Below are positions 1-8,178 of a stretch of 43,021 nucleotides of DNA, one piece after another; the stretch's first letter is position 1, and each line of letters starts with the position of its first letter. A program made the translations under genes and the position numbers. The notes below the pieces were generated by a model, which ran no database searches, was not told the DNA's origin, and saw nothing but the letters and a program-made list of their open reading frames with translations. Origin of the DNA: Chthoniobacterales bacterium (GTDB taxonomy: Bacteria > Verrucomicrobiota > Verrucomicrobiia > Chthoniobacterales > JAATET01); NCBI GenBank assembly GCA_015655545.1, contig JAATET010000113.1, forward strand, positions 1-43,021, given 5' to 3'.

Positions 1-457
1 CGTTCGAAAAAATGAGCGCGCGTCCGTCGCAGTCGGCGAGGGCGGCGGCCATCGAGTCGTGCCAATGCACGCGAAACTGCGGCAGCGCCCGTTGCTGCTC
101 GGCGCGCAGCACGGGCGAAGTTTCCACGATGTGATAGCCTAGCCCGCGCCGGCCCCACAGGCCCAGTCGTCTCAGGATGGTGCGGGCGAGTTCCCCCGTG
201 CCGGCACCGGCTTCGATGACATTCCAGCGGGAGCCGGCCAACCGGCTCGAACGAAGCCAGCGGGCGACGCTCGAGCCGAGCGCCTCGCCGAGACTGGCGG
301 AGGTGGCAAAGTCGCCGCGGCGGCCGACGGTGCGGATATTCCGCGCATAGTAGCCGAACTCGGGATGGTAAAGCGCCTCCTGCATGTAGCGCTCGACGGG
401 AATCGCGCCGCCGCATTCCTCCTGCAGGCGGCGGAGGAAATCCAGCGCGCCCCTCAA
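1..457 (-). CDS. MidA/NDUFAF7-type SAM-dependent methyltransferase (partial, 3' end outside window)
   Basis: The reading frame runs off the left edge, so only the N-terminal ~152 residues are present. They contain an ALYHPEFGYY segment typical of the DUF185/MidA (NDUFAF7) family, followed by a class I methyltransferase motif I (VIEAGAGTGELA) and IVETSPVLRAEQ, matching motif II placement. Family members are SAM-dependent, and the mitochondrial homologue methylates an Arg of a complex I subunit; the bacterial substrate is not settled. The likely start is a TTG whose last two bases overlap the TGA of the upstream membrane-peptidase gene (TTGA), implying translational coupling. The start is inferred; the family call is fairly secure. 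Confidence 0.8.
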   Translation of the reverse strand, partial: MRGALDFLRRLQEECGGAIPVERYMQEALYHPEFGYYARNIRTVGRRGDFATSASLGEALGSSVARWLRSSRLAGSRWNVIEAGAGTGELARTILRRLGLWGRRGLGYHIVETSPVLRAEQQRALPQFRVHWHDSMAAALADCDGRALIFSN

Positions 458-1227
458 AGCCCGGCTGCGCGCAGCGACGCGGTTGTCAAAGCGGCGAAAT
501 CGATCGCATTTTTCAGCAGCTCGCGCCCAAAGCCCGCCATCGTCACTCCGGGAGAAGCGGCGATGAGGAAGACCGCGAGCACGATGAGATTGAGAATGTA
601 GATGACGACCAGCGAGAAAAACGTGCCGCCGTAGGTGAGGTCGGTCTGGCCGCGTGGAATCATCCAGAGCGTGAACGAAATGTGGAAGCCCCACGTCGCC
701 CCGATGAGCATGTAGAGCACGGGTCGCAGCGGCGAGACATCCCAGAGCAGGCCGGCGAGGCCATAGATCGCGATGACGAGCAGGCTATAGATCGGAAAAA
801 AATACGGAGCGAGCGCGATCCACGTGTTGATGCGGTCGGAGAGAATGTGGCCGCCTTGTTTGGTGATGCGAAATTCGCTCACTTTTCCGCCTTGGAGCAG
901 CACCCAGAGCGCGTGCGTGAGCTCGTGGCCGAAGACGTAGATCCAAAGCGGACGCGGCAGTCCGAGGAAAGCGACGAGCCAGATGATAAGCCCGAGCGAG
1001 AAAAACCAGAACTCCTCGGTGCGCCAGAATTCGTCGTGAATCGTCGCGCGCGCGAAGATGGTGAAGAACGTCTGCGTCAGCACCAGAGCCGATGGCAGCA
1101 GGAACAGGCCGACGATAAACTTCACCCAGCGGGTGGGGACGGTCGCGGGCAAAGCGGGCGCGAGGGAGGCGCGCAGCTTGTTAGGCTTTGTCTGGCGAGG
1201 TGTCCGCCGCCGGGGCTTGTTGGGCAC
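454..1227 (-). CDS. M50-like integral membrane zinc metallopeptidase
   Basis: 257 residues with a basic N-terminus and about five or six hydrophobic segments. A VFGHELTHALWVLL segment (around residue 100) holds an HExxH zinc-binding and catalytic motif inside or next to a membrane helix, as in site-2-protease-like M50 peptidases. I did not find a clear second-metal-ligand (NxxPxxxxDG) motif, so it may be a divergent M50 branch or a non-proteolytic relative. It lies directly upstream of the MidA-like gene, whose TTG start overlaps this stop. The substrate cannot be told from the sequence. Confidence 0.72.
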   Translation of the reverse strand: MPNKPRRRTPRQTKPNKLRASLAPALPATVPTRWVKFIVGLFLLPSALVLTQTFFTIFARATIHDEFWRTEEFWFFSLGLIIWLVAFLGLPRPLWIYVFGHELTHALWVLLQGGKVSEFRITKQGGHILSDRINTWIALAPYFFPIYSLLVIAIYGLAGLLWDVSPLRPVLYMLIGATWGFHISFTLWMIPRGQTDLTYGGTFFSLVVIYILNLIVLAVFLIAASPGVTMAGFGRELLKNAIDFAALTTASLRAAGL

Positions 1228-1348
1228 GGTTGCGTTTAGAACAATCCTCGCGCCAAGGCGACCTGGAATTCAATGCGCGGCCGGCATTCCGAGATAGTTG
1301 GAGATTCGATCCCAATCGCCTTGTTTCGTCGCCACCGCGACATCCCGT

Positions 1349-1393
1349 CGGGCCGGCCGGCCCCGCACCCACCACCAAGACATCGATTTTCAT
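1349..1393 (-). pseudogene. Possible 5' remnant of a FAD/NAD-binding oxidoreductase
   Basis: A short minus-strand reading begins MKIDVLVVGAGPAGP, which is the start of a classic Rossmann dinucleotide-binding fold (GxGxxG). Similarity ends immediately; downstream residues look random. This suggests a decayed flavoprotein gene end in the 288-bp gap between EF-P and the membrane peptidase. It could be chance, since the matched stretch is only 15 residues. Confidence 0.3.
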
Positions 1394-1454
1394 GCTTCGA
1401 TCAGCAGCGCGATCGACGAAAACGGACCAGTAAATCCATTTCGAAACGACCGCA

Positions 1455-1487
1455 CAAAAAACCCGCCATCCGTTGCCGGAGGCGGGG
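1455..1487 (-). terminator. Rho-independent terminator of efp
   Basis: On the minus strand, CCCGCC and GGCGGG form a 6-bp GC stem around a 13-nt loop, followed directly by six T residues. It lies about 30 nt past the EF-P stop codon. Confidence 0.85.
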
Positions 1488-1515
1488 TTCGCGAGTTTTT
1501 GCGGAGCGGTGCGGT

Positions 1516-2073
1516 TTACGCGCGGCCCATGTAATTTCCGGTGCGCGTGTCGATGCGCACTTTTTCGCCTTCCTTGATGAAGAGCGGGACGGTGATCATT
1601 TTTCCGGTCTCGAGTCTGGCGGGTTTTTGGACATTGTTTGCGGAGTCGCCTTTCACGCCGTCGGCGCTCTCGACGATGGTGAGCTCGACGGTCGCGGGAA
1701 GCTCGACCTGCGCGGGGCGGCCTTCGAGGCTGAGCACGTTCACCTTCATGTTCTCGACGAGATAGTCTTTCGAGTCGGCGAGCAGATCGGCGTTCGGCGT
1801 GATCGATTCGTAAGTCTCGGGGTCCATGAAATGGAAGCCCTGCGGATCGGAGTAGCTGAACTCCAGCTCCTGACGATTCACATCGACGAGATCGACTTTT
1901 TCGGTCGAGGAAAAGCGGATGTCGGCGGATTTACCGGTGCCGATGTAGCGGACAATGACCTGCACGAACGCGCGGAGATTGCCGGGTGTGCGGTGCTGGA
2001 CTTCAAGGACGATGGCGGGGTTTCCGTTGTAACGGATGGCCATGCCTTTGCGGAGATCGTTTGCGAGTGCCAT
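1516..2073 (-). CDS. efp: Translation elongation factor P
   Basis: 185 residues, the normal EF-P length, with the KOW-like N domain, a central OB domain and a C-terminal OB domain ending in the family motif VPLFIKEGEKVRIDTRTGNYMGR. EF-P binds between the ribosomal P and E sites and relieves stalling at polyproline. In E. coli the tip of domain I is PGKGQAF, whose lysine is beta-lysylated; here the tip is PGNLRAF (residues 30-36). The modified lysine is therefore replaced by Asn, with Arg two residues later. The gene lies 50 nt downstream of kdsD and is followed by a strong terminator. The window encodes Pro-rich proteins (in the gsp region) that could depend on it. Confidence 0.97.
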   Translation of the reverse strand: MALANDLRKGMAIRYNGNPAIVLEVQHRTPGNLRAFVQVIVRYIGTGKSADIRFSSTEKVDLVDVNRQELEFSYSDPQGFHFMDPETYESITPNADLLADSKDYLVENMKVNVLSLEGRPAQVELPATVELTIVESADGVKGDSANNVQKPARLETGKMITVPLFIKEGEKVRIDTRTGNYMGRA

Positions 2074-2123
2074 TTACAGATTAATTGGGAAGGGGTGGAA
2101 CGATAGTCGAGCGGAAGGGAGTC

Positions 2124-3095
2124 TTAAAGCAGTTTGTGGCGGGAGAGATCCTGAGAGTCCACGATCCCCGCCGGGCGGCCCTCCGCGTCGAGCACGACGA
2201 GATCGTCGATGCGATGTGTCTGGAGCACGTGCAGCACCTCGGCGGCGAGCTTGCCGGTGGAAATAGTGACCGGGTTCAGGGTCATGAAATCGGCTGTCGC
2301 GCGCGAGCCGATGTCGGGATGATTCGGAAAATGCCGGGCGAAATCCCCGTGCGTGAAAATCCCCGCGAGCCGCCCGTCGGGCTCGATGACCACGGCGGCG
2401 CCGGTGCGCCGATCCGTCATCAGGCGGATGGAGTCCACGATCGGCGTATCCCGCGAGACGATGGCGAGCTGATCCGCGCCGCGCATGATCTCGCTCACGC
2501 GCAAGAGCAGCGTGCGTCCGAGCTGGCCGCCGGGATGGAAGCGGGCGAAGTCGTCCTTGTCGAATCCGCGCGCCTCGAGCAGCACCATGGCGAGCGCGTC
2601 GCCGAGGGCAAGCATGGCGGTGGAGCTCGATGTCGGCGCGAGATTCAGCGGGCAGGCTTCCTGTTCGACGCTTGCGTCCAAGACGATGCGTGCGGCGCGG
2701 GCGAGGGTGGATTGCACGTTGCCGGTGAGCGCGACGATTTCCACGTCGAATCGGGCGAGGGCGGGCAGGATGTTGTTGAGCTCATCCACTTCGCCGCTGT
2801 AGCTCAAGGCGAGAATCACGTCGCCGTCCGAGACGATGCCGAGATCGCCGTGGAGGGCATTGAGCGCATTGAGCACCACGGCGGGACTGCCCGTGCTGGT
2901 GAGGGTGGCGGCGATTTTGTCGCCGATGTGGCCGGACTTTCCGACGCCGACGACGACGATCTTGCCGCGTCGCTCGATACAGGCGTGAAGCAGATCCACG
3001 GCCTCGCTGAACGGGCCGTCGAGCCGGGCGGCGACGGACTGCAGGCCGGCGATCTCGATCTCGAAGACCCGGCGTGCCTTGCTGACGTAATCCAT
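2124..3095 (-). CDS. kdsD: D-arabinose-5-phosphate isomerase (KpsF/GutQ/KdsD family)
   Basis: 323 residues. An N-terminal SIS (sugar isomerase) domain (about 1-180) contains GVGKSGHIGDKIAATLTSTG and ALHGDLGIV; two CBS domains follow (about 205-323). This is the standard architecture and length of the enzyme that converts ribulose-5-phosphate to arabinose-5-phosphate, the first step toward KDO of lipopolysaccharide. Its presence implies an outer membrane with KDO-type LPS, in keeping with the type II secretin encoded downstream. It is transcribed toward efp and divergently from the small secreted protein at 3182. Confidence 0.93.
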   Translation of the reverse strand: MDYVSKARRVFEIEIAGLQSVAARLDGPFSEAVDLLHACIERRGKIVVVGVGKSGHIGDKIAATLTSTGSPAVVLNALNALHGDLGIVSDGDVILALSYSGEVDELNNILPALARFDVEIVALTGNVQSTLARAARIVLDASVEQEACPLNLAPTSSSTAMLALGDALAMVLLEARGFDKDDFARFHPGGQLGRTLLLRVSEIMRGADQLAIVSRDTPIVDSIRLMTDRRTGAAVVIEPDGRLAGIFTHGDFARHFPNHPDIGSRATADFMTLNPVTISTGKLAAEVLHVLQTHRIDDLVVLDAEGRPAGIVDSQDLSRHKLL

Positions 3096-3181
3096 GGATC
3101 GGCGATTGTGGCGCGTGCGCCCATGGGTGGCAAGCGCACGGCAATCTTGTCGCCCGGCTGCGAGTGCGGTAATTTATCGTC

Positions 3182-3475
3182 ATGAAGACGCTCATGGCGA
3201 CCGCGGCCCTGGCCGGAATGTGCCTGCCCGGCGCGGCGGCGCAGGAATTCGTCGCTCCGAAGCCGAAACCCGCCGCCCCGCTGATTCACGAAACTGGGAC
3301 GCAAAGACCAACGGTCGCGGGCATCGTCGCGGAAATCTTCAACGTGAAAAAACCATGGCAGCTGGTGAATCCGCTGGCGCCGAAGGAATACGGCGACGGG
3401 CGAAAAATGGTGTCCTACAGCGAAAAGGATCCCGGCAAGCCGAAGGGTTTCATCGTTGCCTCCGTTGAGTGGTGA
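3182..3475 (+). CDS. Small secreted protein of unknown function
   Basis: 97 residues with a typical Sec signal peptide (MKTLMATAALAGMCLPGAAA, cleavage expected after AAA-Q). The mature ~75 residues include a KPKPAAP linker and end in GFIVASVEW. I recognise no domain. It overlaps the start of the glycosyltransferase downstream by 20 nt, so the two are probably co-transcribed. It is divergent from kdsD across an 86-bp gap that should hold both promoters; no strong boxes are visible there. Confidence 0.65.
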   Translation: MKTLMATAALAGMCLPGAAAQEFVAPKPKPAAPLIHETGTQRPTVAGIVAEIFNVKKPWQLVNPLAPKEYGDGRKMVSYSEKDPGKPKGFIVASVEW

Positions 3476-4646
3476 CGCGCCGGTCGTCGCGTTTTTTTGC
3501 GCGACCTATCTCAAGCCGGAGATGCACCACATCCACCGGCAAATCCTGGCTGTCGATGGCTGGCAGCCGTTCGTGCTGGCGCAGAAAATCGAGAACCGCG
3601 TTGCCTTTCCGATCGAGAATCTGGAGGTCGTGCCGCGCTCTCCGTGGCGGTTTGCGACCCGCGCCATCGAGCGAAATGTGACTCATGCGCCGTGGCAGAT
3701 CAGTCGCGGCGAGGCGGCGAGGATGCGGGCGGTCTTGCGCGCGGAAAAAGCGCGCGTGTTGCATGTCTTCTTCGGCAATGTGGCGGTGCATCTGCTGCCG
3801 CTGCTCGAGAGCGTCGATATCCCGATCGTCGTTTCCTTTCACGGTGCGGACGTGACCGGTGCCATCGCGACCCCGGGCTATCGTGCGGCGCGGGAGCGCA
3901 TGTTTGCAAAAGCGTCGCGGGTGGCGTGCCGCAGCGAGGCACTCGTCGAGGCGGTGCATCGGCTCGGCTGCCCGCGCGGGAAACTCTGCGTGGTGCGCAC
4001 GGCGCTGCCGGATTTGGTTTTTCACGAGCGCACTCTGCCTGCGGACGGTGCCATCCGGCTCGTGCAGGCCTGCCGCCTCATTGCCAAAAAAGGACTGGCG
4101 ACGAGCCTGGAGGCTTTTGCGGAGCTCGTGCCACGGTTTCCGCGGATGACCTTCGTGATCGCAGGCACGGGGCCGCTGGAGGCCGAGTTGCGCGCAAGAG
4201 CGGATCAACTCGGCGTCGGCGGACGCGTGCATTTCGCGGGATTTCTGGAACAGCCGGCGTTGCGCGATCTGTTGACTTCGGCGCAGTTTTTTTTGCATCC
4301 CAGCGAGTCGGTGAATGGGGACACGGAGGGCATTCCGAATGGATTGCTCGAGGCGATGGCCATGGGGCTGCCGGTGGTGACGACCCGCCATGGAGGGATT
4401 CCTGAGGCGGTGGAAAATGGCGTGAGCGGAATGCTTTGCGCGGAGCGAAATGCCGGCGAGGTCGCCGCCGCGGTGGAGCGGTTGATCGGCGATCCCGCGC
4501 TTTACGCGAATATCGCGGCGGATGGCGCCGCGGCGGCCCGCGCGAAATTTTCGCGTGAAGCGGTCGGCGCCTCGCTGCGGCGGCTCTACGAGGGAGTGGC
4601 CGACGGCCGGGGGAGCACCTGCTGCCAGCCTGGCCCGCTGGATTAA
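3456..4646 (+). CDS. GT4-family glycosyltransferase
   Basis: About 396 residues with a GT-B fold. The C-terminal half has the GT4 signature EGIPNGLLEAMAMGLPVV (the E-x7-E motif) followed by TTRHGGIPEAVENG, and HFAGFLEQPALRDLL before it. The N-terminal half includes VSFHGADVTG, typical of colanic-acid or capsule-type transferases that use nucleotide-sugar donors. The acceptor cannot be predicted. No ATG lies near the start; a TTG at 3456 preceded by GAAGGG at about 8 nt is the best candidate, with TTG at 3465 as the alternative. It converges on the universal stress protein gene, overlapping by 4 nt. Confidence 0.88.
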   Translation: MPPLSGDAPVVAFFCATYLKPEMHHIHRQILAVDGWQPFVLAQKIENRVAFPIENLEVVPRSPWRFATRAIERNVTHAPWQISRGEAARMRAVLRAEKARVLHVFFGNVAVHLLPLLESVDIPIVVSFHGADVTGAIATPGYRAARERMFAKASRVACRSEALVEAVHRLGCPRGKLCVVRTALPDLVFHERTLPADGAIRLVQACRLIAKKGLATSLEAFAELVPRFPRMTFVIAGTGPLEAELRARADQLGVGGRVHFAGFLEQPALRDLLTSAQFFLHPSESVNGDTEGIPNGLLEAMAMGLPVVTTRHGGIPEAVENGVSGMLCAERNAGEVAAAVERLIGDPALYANIAADGAAAARAKFSREAVGASLRRLYEGVADGRGSTCCQPGPLD

Positions 4647-5089
4647 TCGGCCTGCGCGCCGACCGGCACGACCAGCACGGGGATCTTCGAGCGTTTCAAC
4701 ACGCCAGTGACCACGCTGCCCGCGAAAAGATGATAAAGCGCACCGTGGCCGTGTGAGCCGAGCACGATGATCGCGGCGCCGTGTTCGGTGGCCTGCGTCA
4801 CGATCTCGTCGGCGGCCAAGCCGATGACGGCGACTGTTTCGACATTGGCGAGTCCTTCGGCAAAGCGCTGGAGATGCTCTTCTTGGGCTTTGAGGTCTTC
4901 CTCCATGATCGGCGGAGGCGCGGTCTCGATAACGTCCATCGCCGCGCCCACGGGCACGTAGCTGGCGACGGGTTCGACGACATGCAGCAGGATGACGCGG
5001 GCGGAAAGTTCGTTCGCGAGGCCGGCGGCATAGGCGGCAACCATGCGCGAGGCGTCGCTGAAATCGACGGCGACGAGGAGAGTTTTCAT
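4643..5089 (-). CDS. Universal stress protein (UspA family)
   Basis: 148 residues, the standard single-domain Usp length. It starts MKTLLVAVDFSDASR and contains the ATP-binding motif G-2x-G-9x-GS (GSHGHGALYHLFAGSVV) followed by KIPVLVVPV. Such proteins bind ATP and are induced by stress. A much longer open frame exists upstream on the same strand, but that part is the antisense of rarA. The start chosen (ATG at 5089) gives the canonical N-terminus and leaves a 63-bp divergent promoter region shared with rarA. Confidence 0.92.
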   Translation of the reverse strand: MKTLLVAVDFSDASRMVAAYAAGLANELSARVILLHVVEPVASYVPVGAAMDVIETAPPPIMEEDLKAQEEHLQRFAEGLANVETVAVIGLAADEIVTQATEHGAAIIVLGSHGHGALYHLFAGSVVTGVLKRSKIPVLVVPVGAQAD

Positions 5090-5152
5090 GAAAATAATAT
5101 CCCACGCGATGCGCTGCCTTGCGAGCCAATAGCGCGCTGGCATAGTGGCGGA

Positions 5153-6493
5153 ATGGAGGATTTGTTCACCGAGGCCGAACCGCAAATTTCCGGCCGCGCG
5201 TCCACGGTTCCATTGGCGGCGCGGATGCGCCCGCGCACGCTCGACGAGGTCGTCGGGCAGCAACATATCGTGGGCGAGGGAAAGCTGCTGCGCCGGGCGA
5301 TCGAAGCCGACCGGGTGGCCTCTATTTTGCTTTTTGGACCGCCGGGGACGGGCAAGACGAGTCTGGCGCAAGTCATTGCGGCTTCGACGCGATCGCGCTT
5401 CGAGCGGGTGAACGCGGTCGAGAGCAGCGTGGCGGATTTGCGCCGAATCATGGGTGCCGCCGCGCTGCGTGCGGACCAGGGCGGACCGTCGACACTGCTT
5501 TTCATCGACGAGATCCATCGCTTCAACAAGGCGCAGCAGGACGTGCTGCTGCCGGATGTCGAAAGCGGTCGCGTGCGCCTGATCGGCGCGACGACGCATA
5601 ATCCGTTTTTTTACGTGAACTCGCCGCTCGTTTCGCGGTCGCAGGTTTTTCAGCTCGAGCCGCTCGCCGAAGCCGATCTGCGCAAGTTGATGGAGCGCGC
5701 GCTTGCCGATGACGAACGAGGACTCGGCGGGCGGGGCATCGTGCTCGATGAAGCGGCCGCGGCGCATCTGGCGACGATCAGTGACGGTGATGCGCGCAAA
5801 TGCCTGAGTGCGCTCGAGCTCGCCGCGCTGACCACGCCGGCCGACGGCGACGGGGCGATTCACATCTCGCTCGCCGTGGCGGAAGAGAGCATCCAGCGCA
5901 AGGCGGTCGTCTATGATGGCGATGGCGATGCACATTACGACACGATCAGCGCGTTTATTAAGAGCATGCGCGGCAGCGATCCCGATGCGGCGATCTACTG
6001 GCTCGCGAAGATGATCTACGCGGGCGAGGATCCCCGCTTCATTGCGCGGCGGGTCGTTATTTGTGCGAGCGAGGACGTGGGGCTCGCGGATTCGAATGCA
6101 CTCGTCGTCGCGACGGCGGCGGCACAGGCCGTGGAACTCGTCGGTCTTCCCGAAGCGCAGCTGAATCTTGCGCACGCGGTGCTTTACATCGCAACCGCGC
6201 CGAAAAGCAACCGCGCGACGATGGCGATCGGCGCGGCGAATAAAGATGTGCAGGAAGGGCGCACGCTGGCGGTGCCGGAGCATTTGCGCGATTCGCACTA
6301 CTCGGGTGCAAAGAAAATCGGTCATGGCGCCGGTTATAAATACAGCCACGACTATGACGGCGGCTATGTGCCGCAGGCGTATCTGCCCGAGGGGCGGCGT
6401 TATTACGAGCCGACCGAGCACGGGCAGGAAAAACGGATCAAGGAGCGGCTGGATTATTGGCGCGCGCAATTCGAGGCGGAAAAAACGCGCTGA
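5153..6493 (+). CDS. rarA: Replication-associated recombination protein A (MgsA/WRNIP1 family AAA+ ATPase)
   Basis: 446 residues. It starts MEDLFTEAEPQISGRAS, then PLAARMRPRTLDEVVGQQHI. Walker A is LFGPPGTGKTSLA and Walker B is LLFIDEIHRFNKAQQDVLLP. The C-terminal half carries RKAVVYDGDGDAHYDTISAFIKSMRGSDPDAA and QEGRTLAVPEHLRDSHY, diagnostic of RarA rather than RuvB or DnaX. It acts as a tetramer at stalled forks and single-strand gaps. The longer frame upstream of 5153 is the antisense of the usp gene. The stop lies 75 nt before the 3' end of ssrA, which is read from the other strand. Confidence 0.95.
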   Translation: MEDLFTEAEPQISGRASTVPLAARMRPRTLDEVVGQQHIVGEGKLLRRAIEADRVASILLFGPPGTGKTSLAQVIAASTRSRFERVNAVESSVADLRRIMGAAALRADQGGPSTLLFIDEIHRFNKAQQDVLLPDVESGRVRLIGATTHNPFFYVNSPLVSRSQVFQLEPLAEADLRKLMERALADDERGLGGRGIVLDEAAAAHLATISDGDARKCLSALELAALTTPADGDGAIHISLAVAEESIQRKAVVYDGDGDAHYDTISAFIKSMRGSDPDAAIYWLAKMIYAGEDPRFIARRVVICASEDVGLADSNALVVATAAAQAVELVGLPEAQLNLAHAVLYIATAPKSNRATMAIGAANKDVQEGRTLAVPEHLRDSHYSGAKKIGHGAGYKYSHDYDGGYVPQAYLPEGRRYYEPTEHGQEKRIKERLDYWRAQFEAEKTR

Positions 6494-6568
6494 CGTTCTT
6501 GAAGTCCTCGTTTCCGGCGGGCGCGAAAAGCGGCCTGCGTTCGCCCCTTGCTTCGCGGCTGGCAGGAT

Positions 6569-6923
6569 TGGAGGCGAGGGGACTCGAACCCCTGTCCTGA
6601 ACGCGCGTTGCGCGACCTTCTACATGCTTAGGCGGTTCTTAATTTCGGAAGAATGCTGTGAATCGCCACACCACATTCCACCTAGCGGCCACGTTTTCGA
6701 ATTCACCGGAAGTAGCGGTCGCACCATCTCCCAGCCAGCCTGCTGCATTCGCATTCACCCCCAGCAGGCGTCAGGGCAAACACGTCACGGCACTTAGGCC
6801 GCGAGAGCTAGATCTTCGTAATCTGCGTTTATTTTTGTTTGATCCGATTTTTTACGAGGCCAACGAATCATCCTCGGCATGCAGGCCTGGCACTGAACGA
6901 ACAGTCGAAACCAATACGCCCCC
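6569..6923 (-). ncRNA. ssrA: Transfer-messenger RNA (tmRNA)
   Basis: On the minus strand the 5' end GGGGGCG pairs with the 3' CGCCTCC (7 bp with one G-T), forming the tRNA-like acceptor. The 5' segment continues TATTGGTTTCGACTG, close to the tmRNA consensus, and the 3' end has the T-arm CAGGGGTTCGAGTCCCCT. The tag frame ends ADYEDLALAA followed by TAA, a typical tag C-terminus recognised by ClpXP and SmpB-dependent trans-translation. The resume codon is not obvious. The discriminator is A and no CCA is encoded. About 355 nt, normal for one-piece tmRNA. Confidence 0.93.
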
Positions 6924-7189
6924 GTAAGCCCACAAGATCGCACGGTTCGCCGCGAAGGCAACGTGAAAAATCGCGGTCGCGAACTAGATATTCCGCGTCA
7001 TTTTTTGCGTGGAAAGTCAGGATTAGGGGGCGGCGGCAAAACGCGAGCGTTAAATCTCGTAAGATATGCTTGCAATGCGGCGAGAGTTTACAGATTTCTA
7101 CCGGAATTCGTTCCCGGCCGACCATCCCCCAGATGGAAGTGCGAGTGATCGGAAAACCAGAATCAGCAACCTCTCATCCCTAGCTACCC

Positions 7190-7564
7190 ATGGGCAATCG
7201 TCTCTACGTCGCCAACCTCTCGTATCAAACCTCCGAATCCGAATTGGAGGAAATCTTTCAACAATGCGGCACGGTTTCGTCCGTCCAGATCGTTATGGAT
7301 CGGGACACGAACCGTTCCCGCGGTTTCGGCTTCATCACGATGGGCTCCGATGCCGAGGCCCAGGCCGCCATCGAGCAGCTCAATGGCCAGGATCTTGCCG
7401 GCCGCGCGCTGCGTGTGAGCGAGGCTCGCCCCCGCGAAGACCGTCCGCCCCAGCAGAAGCGCTCCTTCGGCGGTGGCGGTGGAGATCGTGGCGACCGCGG
7501 CGGACGTGGTTACGATCGCGGTGACCGTGGAGATCGCGGTGGAGACCGCGGCGGCCGCTACTAG
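7190..7564 (+). CDS. Glycine-rich RRM RNA-binding protein
   Basis: 124 residues. A single RRM (about 1-80) has RNP2 (LYVANL) and RNP1 (RGFGFITM) intact. The tail is low-complexity Gly/Arg/Asp repeats (GGDRGDRGGRGYDRGDRGD), like cyanobacterial cold-inducible Rbp proteins and common in Verrucomicrobia and Planctomycetes. It likely binds single-stranded RNA, perhaps in cold or stress response. It is a monocistronic unit: about 270 bp of non-coding sequence separates it from ssrA and a strong terminator follows. No confident promoter boxes or ribosome-binding site were seen. Confidence 0.93.
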   Translation: MGNRLYVANLSYQTSESELEEIFQQCGTVSSVQIVMDRDTNRSRGFGFITMGSDAEAQAAIEQLNGQDLAGRALRVSEARPREDRPPQQKRSFGGGGGDRGDRGGRGYDRGDRGDRGGDRGGRY

Positions 7565-7586
7565 GTCGCGCTGACTTTCGTTTTGG

Positions 7587-7625
7587 ACGCCGTCGCCGGG
7601 GATCATGGCGACGGCGTATCTTTTG
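7587..7625 (+). terminator. Rho-independent terminator after the RRM gene
   Basis: ACGCCGTCGCC and GGCGACGGCGT form a perfect 11-bp stem with a 9-nt loop, followed by ATCTTTT. It lies 22 nt after the RRM stop. On the other strand the stem is followed by CCAAAACG, so it would terminate poorly for the gene at 7627. Confidence 0.88.
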
Positions 7626-7626
7626 C

Positions 7627-8178
7627 TTACCAGCAGGCGATGGCGCAGCCCAGAATCGCTGCGCCGCACACGATTCCTGCCATGGCTCCGAGGCGGTAGC
7701 GCGTTCCGTTTCCCAGCAGCCACGCGGAAAGGTCGCGCAGGATATAGGGCATGCCGACCAGGAAAAGTCCGGAGAGAATCCACACGTAGGCGAGAGTCAC
7801 GAGTAAAAGTCGCGAAATTTCCGGCCGCAGATAAGCCGCTTCGAGCAAGGGTTCCGCTGCGAGCAGGGCGAGGATGCCGAGCGCGCGCACGGCCAGGAAT
7901 TCATCAACGAACATCCACGTCAGCACCGCGCCGACGGGGACGGCGATGGTGAGCATGGTGCGCATACGGGCGAATTCGCCAAGATCGATGGTGCAGACAA
8001 GCCAGAAGGCCCAGATTGTGATCAGCGCGAGAAGAATGGCGCCCAATGCACGCGAGCGCGGCAGCGCGCGAAGGAAGGATTTGGTCGGTGCGGGTGCGGC
8101 AAGAGCGAGGCCGTGGCTGGCGATAAGCAGCAGTCCGACGACGATGCCGGTGAGCTGAAGCGGAAGGTTGTAGATCAT
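7627..8178 (-). CDS. Multi-spanning membrane protein of unknown function
   Basis: 183 residues, almost entirely hydrophobic, with about five or six predicted membrane helices (for example LTGIVVGLLLIASHGLALA and LGAILLALITIWAFWLVCTI). I recognise no family. Its ATG overlaps the rnc stop codon (ATGA), so it is translated from the rnc transcript and probably coupled to it. Confidence 0.7.
   Translation of the reverse strand: MIYNLPLQLTGIVVGLLLIASHGLALAAPAPTKSFLRALPRSRALGAILLALITIWAFWLVCTIDLGEFARMRTMLTIAVPVGAVLTWMFVDEFLAVRALGILALLAAEPLLEAAYLRPEISRLLLVTLAYVWILSGLFLVGMPYILRDLSAWLLGNGTRYRLGAMAGIVCGAAILGCAIACW

Noticed and set aside
2085-3185. 366-residue plus-strand frame opposite kdsD
   Set aside because: Antisense shadow of kdsD; no domain.
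4643-6469. 608-residue minus-strand frame ending in the universal stress protein
   Set aside because: Only the last 148 residues are Usp; the rest is the antisense of rarA. Start moved to 5089.
6924-7189. Promoters for ssrA and the RRM gene in the divergent gap
   Set aside because: Only weak -35/-10 words with poor spacing were found on either strand; not reported as features.
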